From Kineococcus terrestris (lineage in GTDB: Bacteria; Actinomycetota; Actinomycetes; Actinomycetales; Kineococcaceae): a stretch of 64,000 nt of DNA. This document shows positions 39,607-47,265 of this stretch, piece after piece. The notes below the pieces were generated by a model, which saw nothing but the letters and a program-made list of their open reading frames with translations, made no database searches and had not been told where the DNA came from. Both the position numbers and the translations under genes were made by a program. The DNA is taken from assembly GCF_041020765.1 (NCBI RefSeq), contig NZ_JBEUEJ010000019.1. One strand, written 5' to 3'. Within the stretch, counting starts at the first letter, position 1; every line of letters begins with the position of its first letter.

Positions 39607-41604
39607 TCAGTTCTGGGCGCCGAGGGGGTCGGCGACCTGCGCGCCGGGGGTCGCGGGCAGGCCGGCGTGCCGGCCGTGCGGGGTGGTGGCGTCCTCGCCG
39701 AGCGCCTGCTCGATGGAGCCCTCGTCCAGCCCCAGGTCGCGCAGGTGCTCCACGGCCGCGGTCAGCCGCTGCTCGCGGCGCACGGCCTCCTCGGCGAGCT
39801 CGCCGACCGCGCGCTGCGCCGACTTGGCCTCCTCCACCCCGGCCCGCACCTGCTCGGCCAGGTCGGCGCCGCCGGTGTCGCGGCCGGTGGGCTCGCCGGG
39901 CACGGGCGCGCCCGTCGTGGCGCGCGTGTCGGCCGCCGCGCGCTGCTGCACGACCGGCGCGCCGGCCGCCGCCTGCGGGGAGGCGGCCGCGTCGGCGCCC
40001 TGCACGGCGCCCGCGGGAGCGGTGCGCAGCGGCAGGCCCGGCAGGAACAGCACGATGACGAAGCCGACGACCATGACGGCCGCGGCCACCAGGTAGATCA
40101 GGCTCGTGGAGTCCGAGAACCCGACCTTGAACGGGTGCGACAGGACGGCCGGCAGGCTGGAGACGACGGAGGTGTCGTCCGCGGCGCGGGCCAGGACGCC
40201 CTGCAGCCCCGCCTGGTCCAGTCCCGCCAGCTGCAGCCCGGCGGCGAACTCCGGGTCGCCCGCCGCGCCGGCGTAGGCGTCGGAGACGTTGCGGCCCAGC
40301 GTGGAGAACAGGATCGACAGGAAGACCGCCGTGCCCAGCGTGCCGCCCATCTGGCGGAAGAACGTCACCGAGGAGGTGGCCACGCCGATCGCGCGCGGGT
40401 CGGCGGCGTTCTGCACCGCCAGGATGATCGGCTGCATGTTGCCGCCCAGGCCCCAGCCCATGACGACCATCACGAGCATGGTCTGCCACACGGGGGTGTC
40501 GGCGTCCACGCGGCTGAAGAGGAAGAGGGCGAGCACCATGAGGCCGGTGCCGACGATCGGCAGCGGGCGGTACCGGCCGGTGCGGGAGATGAAGCGGCCG
40601 GCGAACGCGCTGGCCGACATGATCCCCAGCACGAGCGGCAGCATCTGCAGGCCGCCCTCGGTGGGCGAGGAGCCCTTGACGACCTGCAGGTACTGCGGCA
40701 GGACGGCCATGGCGCCGAACATGCCCATGCCCAGGACGAGGCTGCCGAGGCTGCCGACGACGAAGGTGCGGCCGGAGAACATCCGCAGCGGCAGCAGCGC
40801 CTCCTCGCCGAGCGCGCGCTCGGCCAGGACGAAGGCGACCAGGCCGAGGGCGGACAGGGCGTAGCAGGCCAGCGCGCCCGTGGAGCCCCAGCCCCACTCG
40901 CGGCCCTGCTCGGCGACGATCAGCAGCGGGACCAGGCACAGGACGAGCGCCAGCGCGCCCGGCCAGTCGATGCGGTGGCGGGTGGAGCGGCGCGGCAGCT
41001 TGAGGTTGCGCAGCACCACGGCGAGGGCGAGGGCGCCCAGCGGCACGTTGATCCAGAAGATCCAGCGCCAGCCGGCCAGGCCGAGGATCGTCTCGTGGCC
41101 GGCGAAGAAGCCGCCCGCGACGGGCCCGAGCACGCTGGAGGTGCCGAAGACGGCCATGAAGTACGCCTGGTACCGGGCGCGCTCCCGGGCGGGGACGATG
41201 TCGGCGATGATCGTCAGGGCGAGCGACATGAGGCCGCCCGCGCCCAGGCCCTGCAGCGCCCGCCAGGCGGCGAGCTCGTACATCGACTGCGAGATCCCGC
41301 ACAGGGCGGAGCCGATGACGAAGACGACGATGGCGGTGATGAAGAACGGCCGCCGGCCGTACATGTCGGACAGCTTCCCGTACAGCGGCGTGGAGATCGT
41401 CGAGGTGATGAGGAAGGCCGTCGTCGCCCACGCCTGCAGGGAGAACCCGTCGAGGTCGTCGGCGATGGTGCGGATGGCGGTGGCCACGATGGTCTGGTCG
41501 AGGGCGCCGAGGAACATCCCCAGCAGCAGCCCGGACAGGATCGCGAGGACCTGCCGGTGGCTGAGGGCCGGTGCCGCGGGGGCGCCGGGGGCGGTCGTGC
41601 TCAT
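39607..41604 (-). CDS. MFS drug efflux transporter, DHA2 (EmrB/QacA) type, with cytoplasmic tail (665 aa)
   Basis: Fourteen membrane helices; signature LDQTIVATAIRTIADDL in helix 1, TPLYGKLSDMYGRRPFF loop, WRALQGLGAGGLMSLA and motif C GPVAGGFFAGH. Exports drugs by proton antiport. Unusually, about 140 residues follow the last helix: an Ala/Gly linker and then an acidic coiled-coil-like segment (AEQVRAGVEEAKSAQRAVGE to LRDLGLDEGSIEQALGED). ATG overlaps the stop of the MarR gene (ATGA), so repressor and pump form one operon. Confidence 0.92.
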   Translation of the reverse strand: MSTTAPGAPAAPALSHRQVLAILSGLLLGMFLGALDQTIVATAIRTIADDLDGFSLQAWATTAFLITSTISTPLYGKLSDMYGRRPFFITAIVVFVIGSALCGISQSMYELAAWRALQGLGAGGLMSLALTIIADIVPARERARYQAYFMAVFGTSSVLGPVAGGFFAGHETILGLAGWRWIFWINVPLGALALAVVLRNLKLPRRSTRHRIDWPGALALVLCLVPLLIVAEQGREWGWGSTGALACYALSALGLVAFVLAERALGEEALLPLRMFSGRTFVVGSLGSLVLGMGMFGAMAVLPQYLQVVKGSSPTEGGLQMLPLVLGIMSASAFAGRFISRTGRYRPLPIVGTGLMVLALFLFSRVDADTPVWQTMLVMVVMGWGLGGNMQPIILAVQNAADPRAIGVATSSVTFFRQMGGTLGTAVFLSILFSTLGRNVSDAYAGAAGDPEFAAGLQLAGLDQAGLQGVLARAADDTSVVSSLPAVLSHPFKVGFSDSTSLIYLVAAAVMVVGFVIVLFLPGLPLRTAPAGAVQGADAAASPQAAAGAPVVQQRAAADTRATTGAPVPGEPTGRDTGGADLAEQVRAGVEEAKSAQRAVGELAEEAVRREQRLTAAVEHLRDLGLDEGSIEQALGEDATTPHGRHAGLPATPGAQVADPLGAQN

Positions 41605-42122
41605 GCGGTCTCCCGGTGGTCCTGGACGGGGCCGGGGACGGAGGTCCCCGGGAAGCGGGTGGGCGGCGCGGTGCAGCCCAGGAGGTCGGCGCGGGCCTCG
41701 TCGAGGCCGTCGCTGAGGCGCTCCAGCAGGCGGGTGAGGGTGGTGACGTCCTCCTCGCTCCAGCCGTCGACGGCGCGGGCGACGAGGTCGTTGCGGCGCC
41801 GGCGCAGCGTGTCGACCAGCTCGGTCCCGGCGGGGGTGAGTGCCAGCAGGCTGGCCCGCCCGTCGGAGGGGTCGGGGCGGCGCTCGAGCAGCCCGCGGCG
41901 GACCAGCTCGGCGGTCTGCCGGCTCGTGGTGGAGGGGTCGGTGCCCAGCCGCTCGGCGAGGGTGCCGGCGCGGGCGGGGCCGAGGTGGGTGAGGGCGAAG
42001 AGCACGGTGTGCACGGCGCGCTCGGCGTCGTCCTCGCCCCGGCCGAGGGCGGCCTTGAGGGCGGTGGCGGCGCGCAGGTGCCGGACGAGCTGGTCGCCGA
42101 GGGCGGCGACGCGTGCGGTCAC
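41601..42122 (-). CDS. MarR family transcriptional regulator (173 aa)
   Basis: Winged helix-turn-helix: LTHLGPARAGTLAERLGTDP, STTSRQTAELVRRGLLERR, and the wing DPSDGRASLLALTPAG. MarR-type repressors typically shut off an adjacent efflux gene until a drug-like ligand binds; here it is the first gene of an operon with the MFS pump and overlaps it by four bases. A near-perfect inverted repeat at 42277-42293 upstream is the candidate operator. The C-terminal 25 residues are unconserved. Confidence 0.9.
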   Translation of the reverse strand: MTARVAALGDQLVRHLRAATALKAALGRGEDDAERAVHTVLFALTHLGPARAGTLAERLGTDPSTTSRQTAELVRRGLLERRPDPSDGRASLLALTPAGTELVDTLRRRRNDLVARAVDGWSEEDVTTLTRLLERLSDGLDEARADLLGCTAPPTRFPGTSVPGPVQDHRETA

Positions 42123-42425
42123 GAGGGGGCTCCGGTCGGGTGGAGGGGGTGGGGCGAGCGGGTGGCGGGCGCGGCCGTCCCGGCGTGTCGGGGCGGGTCC
42201 GGCCGGCGGACCGTGTAACGGGCGGTGGTTCGACGGCGAAGTACTCCCCGGGACGTCGTCCGCCCGGGCGGGATCCTTGAGTGCCGCACGCAACAAGTTA
42301 GCAGTCACGAGCACCGCCGGGGAGGCGAGAGGATGTCCTGGTGCGCGACGACCCGCTCCGCTGCTCCGGACGGGGGAGGCTGCGCTACGGTGCTTGACAA
42401 CCCTCAGTGTCGGGAGAGTCACTCT
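42123..42425. other. Intergenic region of 303 bases between MarR gene and ATPase-fold gene
   Basis: Holds the candidate MarR operator (42277-42293) and, near 42385-42390, a TACGGT that could be the -10 of the plus-strand gene at 42426. No ORF with a ribosome binding site or family match is seen here. Confidence 0.5.
42277..42293. promoter_or_regulatory. Candidate MarR operator
   Basis: TTGAGTGC-C-GCACGCAA: arms match at seven of eight positions, TTG/CAA at the ends as in many MarR sites. It lies 155 bases before the MarR start, so it implies a long leader or control of the divergent gene. Confidence 0.5.
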
Positions 42426-42842
42426 GTGTCGTCTGTGAACTGGTCGTGCGTGACGACGCTGCCCCCTGAGCCCCTGTCCTCCCGCGCCGCCCGGCACGTC
42501 GTGACCGACTGGTGCATCACCGAGGGGCTCATCGGCGACGTCGTCGACACCCTCCTGCTCCTCACCGCCGAGCTCGTCACCAACGCCGTCATCCACGGCC
42601 GCAGCGACGTCGAGCTGTGCCTGGGCCGCAGCGGCGCCCGCGTGCGCGTGGGCGTCGGCGACGAGAACACCCGGATGCCGCAGCGGCGCACCTCCGACCC
42701 CGACGCCCTCGACGGCCGCGGTCTCGCCCTCGTCGAGGCGCTCGCCGACGCCCACGGCATCGAGGTCACCGCCATCGGCAAGGTCGTCTGGTTCGAGGTC
42801 CTCACCCACGCCGGCCCCGCCCGGCGCCTCGCCACCGCCTGA
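42426..42842 (+). CDS. ATP-binding (anti-sigma-type HATPase) protein (138 aa)
   Basis: Small HATPase_c_2 protein like RsbW/SpoIIAB-type regulatory kinases of actinobacteria: LSSRAARHVVTDWCITEGL, then N box LLLLTAELVTNAVIHGRSD, and VGVGDENTRMP with GRGLALVEALAD as G boxes. It may bind and inhibit a sigma factor or phosphorylate an anti-anti-sigma partner; no such partner gene is adjacent. GTG 42426 has GGGAGAG a suitable distance upstream. Confidence 0.83.
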   Translation: MSSVNWSCVTTLPPEPLSSRAARHVVTDWCITEGLIGDVVDTLLLLTAELVTNAVIHGRSDVELCLGRSGARVRVGVGDENTRMPQRRTSDPDALDGRGLALVEALADAHGIEVTAIGKVVWFEVLTHAGPARRLATA

Positions 42843-42943
42843 TCGGCCCCGCCGCCGGGTCCCCGGCCCCGCTCGTCCGCAGGGTCCCCGGCCCCCCTCG
42901 TCCACGCCCCGCTGCGCCGCCCCCGTGCCACCACGAGGTCCAG

Positions 42944-43028
42944 CCGTGATCACGGATGGTCGAACGCTCACCCGTCCACGATCACCGTGATCCCGCGGGG
43001 ACCACCTGCAAGATCATGGCGGGAGGGG
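42944..43028 (+). repeat. Intergenic palindromic repeat, copy B (long form)
   Basis: CCGTGATCACGGATGG at the left, GATCACCGTGATC in the middle, CAAGATCATGGCGGGAGG at the right; same orientation and spacing as copy A at 39479. Lies between two plus-strand genes. Confidence 0.85.
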
Positions 43029-43113
43029 GCGGCCCTCCGGGAGGGGGCGGGAGGGGCCCGCGGGGTGACGCGGGGAACACCTCCCGCGGGCGGAGGGGCC
43101 GCGGACGGCGACC

Positions 43114-43119
43114 TACCCT
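43114..43119 (+). promoter_or_regulatory. -10 box of leaderless CopD-CtaG gene
   Basis: TACCCT six bases before the GTG at 43126; no Shine-Dalgarno. Confidence 0.55.
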
Positions 43120-43125
43120 GGACGG

Positions 43126-45150
43126 GTGGTGACCTCCCGCCGACCCGCCGCACCCGCACCAGCCCCGGCGTCACCGGCCGCCGGCCGGCTGCGGCTCACC
43201 GCTCCCGGTGCGGCCGCCACCACGGCGGCCGTCCTGCTCGCCGCCCTCGCCGTCGCGCTGCTGGCGCTGGCCGCCTCGGGCGGGCTGGTGCCCCCGGCCC
43301 TCGGCGACCCCGGCGAGCTCGTCCGCTACGGCCTGCCCGTGGCGCGCACCGTCCACGACTTGGCCGCCGCGCTCACCGTCGGCTGCGCCGTCGTGGCCAC
43401 CGTCGTCCTGCCGCACCCCGGCCCCGCGTGGACGCGCGCCGTGCGCGCGGGGGCCGTCGGAGCCGGGGTGTGGGCGCTGGCGGCGCTGGTGGTGCTCGTG
43501 CTCACGGCGATGGACGTCGTCGGCGCCGCCCCCGGCGCGGAGGGCTTCGGCGCCCAGTTCGCGCAGTTCGCCCAGGAGATCGACCTGGGCCGGGCGCTGC
43601 TGGTGACGACCGTCCTGGCCGCCGTCGTCGCCACCGTGGGGGCCGCGGCCACCACGCCCACCGGCGCCACCTGGACGGCCGTGCTGTCCCTCGTGGCGCT
43701 CGTGCCGCTGTCGCTGTCCGGGCACGCCGCCGGCTCGGCCTCCCACCAGACGGCCGTCACCTCGCTGTTCCTGCACCTGGCCGGCGTCACCGTCTGGGTG
43801 GGCGGGCTGGCGGCGCTCCTGCTGGTCCTGCCGCTGCTGCAGCGCCCGCTGGTCGCGGCGCAGCGGTACTCGGCGATCGCGCTGGCCTGCTTCGCGCTCG
43901 TCGCGCTGTCCGGCACCGTCAACGCCTGGGTGCGCCTGGGCGGCCTCGACGGCCTGGGCACGCCCTACGGGGCGCTCGTCGTCGGCAAGGTCGTCGCGCT
44001 GGTGGCCCTGGGGGTCCTCGGCTGGTGGCACCGCCGGCGCACCCTGCCCCTGCTGGCGCAGCGGCCGCGCGCCTTCTGGCGGATCGCCGCCGGCGAGCTG
44101 GTCCTCATGGGCGCGGCCACCGGCCTGGGGGTGGCGCTCTCGCGCAGCCCGACGCCCGTGCCCGCGGACGACCCGGCGACGTCGGTGGCCGCCTCGCTGC
44201 TCGGCGAGCCCGTCCCGCCGCCGCTGACGACCGCGCGCTGGTTCACGCAGACGTCGCCGGACCTGCTGTGGCTGCTCATCGGCGGCCTCGTGGTCGTGCT
44301 GTACCTGCTGGGCGTGCGCGCGCTGCGCCGGCGCGGGGACCGCTGGAGCACGGGCCGGACGCTGTGGTGGCTGTTCGGCTGCGCGCTGCTGCTGTTCGTC
44401 ACCAGCGGCGGGCCGGCCGCCTACGGCCGGATCTCCTTCAGCACGCACATGCTCCAGCACATGCTGCTGACGATGGCGGTGCCGCTGCCGCTGGTCCTCG
44501 GCGCGCCCGTCACCCTGGCGCTGCGCACGCTGCCCGCCCGCCGCGACGGCTCCCGCGGCCCGCGCGAGCTGCTGCTGGGGCTGGTGCGCTCGCGCTGGCT
44601 GGCCGTCGTCGGCCACCCGCTGTCCGCGGCCGTGCTCTTCTCCGGCAGCCTGATCGTCTTCTACTACTCGCCGCTGTTCGAGCTGGCGCTGCGCACCCAC
44701 GTCGGGCACGAGCTGATGATGTTCCACTTCATCGGCACCGGGTACCTGTTCGGCTCGGTGCTCATCGGCGTGGACCCGGGCGCCCACCGGCCCGCCTACC
44801 CGCTGCGCCTGATCCTGCTGCTGGCCACCATGGGCTTCCACGCCTTCTTCGGCGTCTCGCTCATGCAGGGCACGCAGCTGCTGGCCGGCGACTGGTTCGC
44901 GGCGGTCAACCCCGGCGCGGACCTGCTGGCCGACCAGCACCGCGGCGGGGACATCGCGTGGGGCATCGGGGAGGTGCCCACGCTGGCGCTCGTGCTGGCC
45001 GTCGCGATCAGCTGGGCGCGCTCGGACGCGCGCGAGACCAAGCGCCGGGACCGCGCCGCCGCCCGCGACGGGGAGAAGGAGCTGGCCGACTACAACGCCA
45101 TGCTGGCCCGCTACGCCGAGCGCGACGGGAGCGGCGGCGGGCGCCGCTGA
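43126..45150 (+). CDS. CopD-CtaG fusion: copper resistance/cytochrome c oxidase assembly membrane protein (674 aa)
   Basis: Two membrane domains in one chain. Residues about 30-350 are CopD-like (LHLAGVTVWVGGLAALLLVL, FALVALSGTVNAW, GKVVALVALGVLGWWHRRR); residues about 370-640 are caa3-type CtaG-like (ISFSTHMLQHMLLTMAVP, HVGHELMMFHFIGTGYLFG, MGFHAFFGVSLMQ), with His pairs suited to copper. Known actinobacterial fusion, likely handling copper for oxidase assembly. The charged C-terminal tail is cytoplasmic. A second GTG follows directly. Ends in a strong hairpin shared with the convergent ohr-like gene. Confidence 0.9.
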   Translation: MVTSRRPAAPAPAPASPAAGRLRLTAPGAAATTAAVLLAALAVALLALAASGGLVPPALGDPGELVRYGLPVARTVHDLAAALTVGCAVVATVVLPHPGPAWTRAVRAGAVGAGVWALAALVVLVLTAMDVVGAAPGAEGFGAQFAQFAQEIDLGRALLVTTVLAAVVATVGAAATTPTGATWTAVLSLVALVPLSLSGHAAGSASHQTAVTSLFLHLAGVTVWVGGLAALLLVLPLLQRPLVAAQRYSAIALACFALVALSGTVNAWVRLGGLDGLGTPYGALVVGKVVALVALGVLGWWHRRRTLPLLAQRPRAFWRIAAGELVLMGAATGLGVALSRSPTPVPADDPATSVAASLLGEPVPPPLTTARWFTQTSPDLLWLLIGGLVVVLYLLGVRALRRRGDRWSTGRTLWWLFGCALLLFVTSGGPAAYGRISFSTHMLQHMLLTMAVPLPLVLGAPVTLALRTLPARRDGSRGPRELLLGLVRSRWLAVVGHPLSAAVLFSGSLIVFYYSPLFELALRTHVGHELMMFHFIGTGYLFGSVLIGVDPGAHRPAYPLRLILLLATMGFHAFFGVSLMQGTQLLAGDWFAAVNPGADLLADQHRGGDIAWGIGEVPTLALVLAVAISWARSDARETKRRDRAAARDGEKELADYNAMLARYAERDGSGGGRR

Positions 45151-45162
45151 GGCGCCCGCCGC
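45134..45162. terminator. Bidirectional hairpin between CopD-CtaG and Ohr-like genes
   Basis: Perfect 12-bp stem (arms 45134-45145 and 45151-45162) with loop GCTGA that includes the CopD-CtaG stop codon; the convergent gene ends at 45178. Confidence 0.75.
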
Positions 45163-45177
45163 GCGCGCGGCCCGCCC

Positions 45178-45576
45178 TCAGGCGACCCGGACCTCCAGGG
45201 CGCCGTCGTCGATGGTCTTGGTGAAGGGGCAGATCGCCAGCGCCTGCTGGAGCACCGCGTCGGCGTCGTCCACCGACGGCAGCGTCACCGCCAGCGCGTA
45301 GCGGGCGTCGTAGCCGGTGCCCTCGGCCTCGGCGAGGGTCACCCGCGCCTCCACGCGGGCGTCGTCGACGGACCCGCCCGTGCTCGTCGCGGCGATGCGC
45401 AGCGACTCCATGAGGCAGGAGCCCAGCGCCGCCGCCATCAGCTGCTCGGGGTTGACGCCCTCGCCGCTGCCCTTCAGCGACGTGGGCTCGTGGACGGCCA
45501 GCTCCAGGGCACCGTCGTCGGAGCGGGCGGAGCCGTCCGTCGCGGTCACCACGGCCGTGTACAGGTCGGAAGCCAT
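45178..45576 (-). CDS. OsmC/Ohr family peroxiredoxin-like protein (132 aa)
   Basis: Ohr/OsmC fold with the two redox Cys: AAALGSCLMESLRIAA (peroxidatic) and LAICPFTKTI (resolving). NPEQLMAAALGSC and the N-terminal LYTAVVTATDG are typical. Such enzymes reduce organic hydroperoxides with lipoylated cofactors. The ATG at 45576 is seven bases after a TAGCGT -10 box, probably leaderless. Which subfamily (Ohr versus YhfA-like) is not certain. Confidence 0.87.
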   Translation of the reverse strand: MASDLYTAVVTATDGSARSDDGALELAVHEPTSLKGSGEGVNPEQLMAAALGSCLMESLRIAATSTGGSVDDARVEARVTLAEAEGTGYDARYALAVTLPSVDDADAVLQQALAICPFTKTIDDGALEVRVA

Positions 45577-45583
45577 GCCCGAG

Positions 45584-45589
45584 ACGCTA
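45584..45589 (-). promoter_or_regulatory. -10 box of leaderless Ohr-like gene
   Basis: TAGCGT on the minus strand, seven bases before the ATG at 45576. Confidence 0.5.
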
Positions 45590-45731
45590 GGGGCCACCGG
45601 CGCGCCACGCTCGGTGATCATCGTGGGGCCGTGACCCCCGGGGGCCGCCCCGGCGTGACGGCGCCGGAGGACGCCCGGAGAATGGGCGGCGACCCGGGGA
45701 CCCCCCGCCGAGCGAGAGGACCAGCGCGCGC

Positions 45732-47129
45732 ATGGACAACGGCAGCAGCAAGGGCCAGGCCATCGACTTCACCGTGGAGACGCTCGGCCCCTGCACCGTG
45801 GACTCGCCCCTGGCGTCGCGGCTGTCGGCGCGGCGGACGACGCAGCACTACATCGACGAGAACGACCGGGTGCTGTTCGACGACACCGTCTCCAAGGTCT
45901 CGCGCCGCGACTGGTCCGAGACCGGCGAGCTGCCCGACCTGCCCAGCCTGGAGCCCGTCGGCCCCCGCAAGAAGATCTTCTTCGACCCCGCCAAGACGCG
46001 CGTCGGCATCGTCACCTGCGGCGGGCTGTGCCCGGGCATCAACAACGTCATCCGCGGGCTGGTCTCGACGCTGACCAACCACTACGGCGTCCGGCGCATC
46101 TACGGCTTCAAGAACGGCTACCAGGGCTTCGTGCCGCGCTACGGCCACGACGTCGTGGACCTGACGCCGCAGGCCGTGGAGCGCATCGACGGCGAGGGCG
46201 GCACCATCCTGGGCACCTCGCGCGGCGAGCAGGACCCCGTGGAGGTCGTCGACTGCCTGGAGCGGATGGGCATCACCGTCCTGTTCGCCATCGGCGGGGA
46301 CGGCACGATGCGCGGCGCGCAGCGCATCAACGCCGAGGTCAAGGAGCGCGGCCTGAAGGTCGCCGTGGTCGGCATCCCCAAGACGATCGACAACGACATC
46401 CCGTTCATCGACCAGAGCTTCGGGTTCCAGACGGCGTTCTCGGAGGCGACCCGCTCGATCCTGGCCGCCAAGGTGGAGGCGCGCACCGCGCCCAACGGCG
46501 TCAGCGTCGTCAAGCTCATGGGCCGGCACTCCGGTTTCATCGCCTGCTACGCGGCGCTGGCGCAGAACGACGCTGACTACGTCCTCATCCCCGAGGTGCC
46601 GTTCGTCCTCGACGGGCCCGGCGGGTTCCTGGAGCACCTGCGGCGCAAGGTGTCCGAGCAGGGGCACGCGCTGGTCGTGGCCGCCGAGGGCGCCGGGCAG
46701 GAGCTGTTCGACGACATCGAGGACCAGGGCCGCGACGCCTCGGGCAACAAGAAGCTGCAGGACGTGGGCCGCCTGCTGCGCCAGCGCATCACCGAGGACT
46801 TCGCCGCGCACGGCATGGAGCTCAACATGCGCTACATCGACCCCAGCTACGTCATCCGCAGCGTCCCGGCGAACCCGTACGACAGCGTGTACTGCATCCG
46901 CCTGGCGCACGCGGCCGCGCACGCGGCGATGGCCGGGCGCACGAACATGGTCGTCGGCCGCTGGCGCCGGCGGTTCGTGCACATCCCCATCTCGCTGGCC
47001 GTCTCGGCGCGCAACCAGGTCGACCCGCACGGGGACCTGTGGTGGTCGGTGCTGGAGGCGACGGGGCAGCCGTGGTCGTTCGGCGAGGCCGACGCCCCCG
47101 AGCAGGTGACGGTGTTCGGCGGCCAGTGA
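45732..47129 (+). CDS. 6-phosphofructokinase, group II/long type (465 aa)
   Basis: PFK of the long plant/spirochaete/trypanosome-like clade, with an extra 90-residue N-terminus. Motifs: VGIVTCGGLCPGINNVIRG, FAIGGDGTMRGAQ (about 189), GIPKTIDNDIPFID (about 215) and KLMGRHSGFIA. The Gly of GGDGT favours ATP while the Lys of PKTIDND is the residue typical of pyrophosphate enzymes; the same mix occurs in ATP-using trypanosomal PFK, so ATP is more likely. Phosphorylates fructose 6-phosphate in glycolysis. GAGAGGA precedes the ATG. Confidence 0.9.
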   Translation: MDNGSSKGQAIDFTVETLGPCTVDSPLASRLSARRTTQHYIDENDRVLFDDTVSKVSRRDWSETGELPDLPSLEPVGPRKKIFFDPAKTRVGIVTCGGLCPGINNVIRGLVSTLTNHYGVRRIYGFKNGYQGFVPRYGHDVVDLTPQAVERIDGEGGTILGTSRGEQDPVEVVDCLERMGITVLFAIGGDGTMRGAQRINAEVKERGLKVAVVGIPKTIDNDIPFIDQSFGFQTAFSEATRSILAAKVEARTAPNGVSVVKLMGRHSGFIACYAALAQNDADYVLIPEVPFVLDGPGGFLEHLRRKVSEQGHALVVAAEGAGQELFDDIEDQGRDASGNKKLQDVGRLLRQRITEDFAAHGMELNMRYIDPSYVIRSVPANPYDSVYCIRLAHAAAHAAMAGRTNMVVGRWRRRFVHIPISLAVSARNQVDPHGDLWWSVLEATGQPWSFGEADAPEQVTVFGGQ

Positions 47130-47179
47130 CGGGCGGGTGAACCCGCGGAGCCCGCGAGTTCGCCCGATCCTCCACCGAG

Positions 47180-47201
47180 GGTCACCGGAAGGTCACGGGA
47201 A
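47180..47201 (+). promoter_or_regulatory. Pho-box-like direct repeat
   Basis: Two adjacent 11-base units, GGTCACCGGAA and GGTCACGGGAA, matching the form of actinobacterial PhoP sites (11-base direct repeats beginning G-G/T-TCACC). A CAGGAT -10 box lies at 47206-47211, directly after, and the phosphoesterase start is at 47266. Confidence 0.7.
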
Positions 47202-47265
47202 CCGCACAGGATCGGGGGCGGCGCCGCGCGGACGCGGGCGCCGAGGACCCCCGAGAGGACCCCCC

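Larger units (their letters stand above)
42843..43125. other. Intergenic region of 283 bases with repeat copy B
   Basis: Contains the palindromic repeat (42944-43028), G-rich runs, and the -10 box of the CopD-CtaG gene; no gene seen. Confidence 0.5.
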
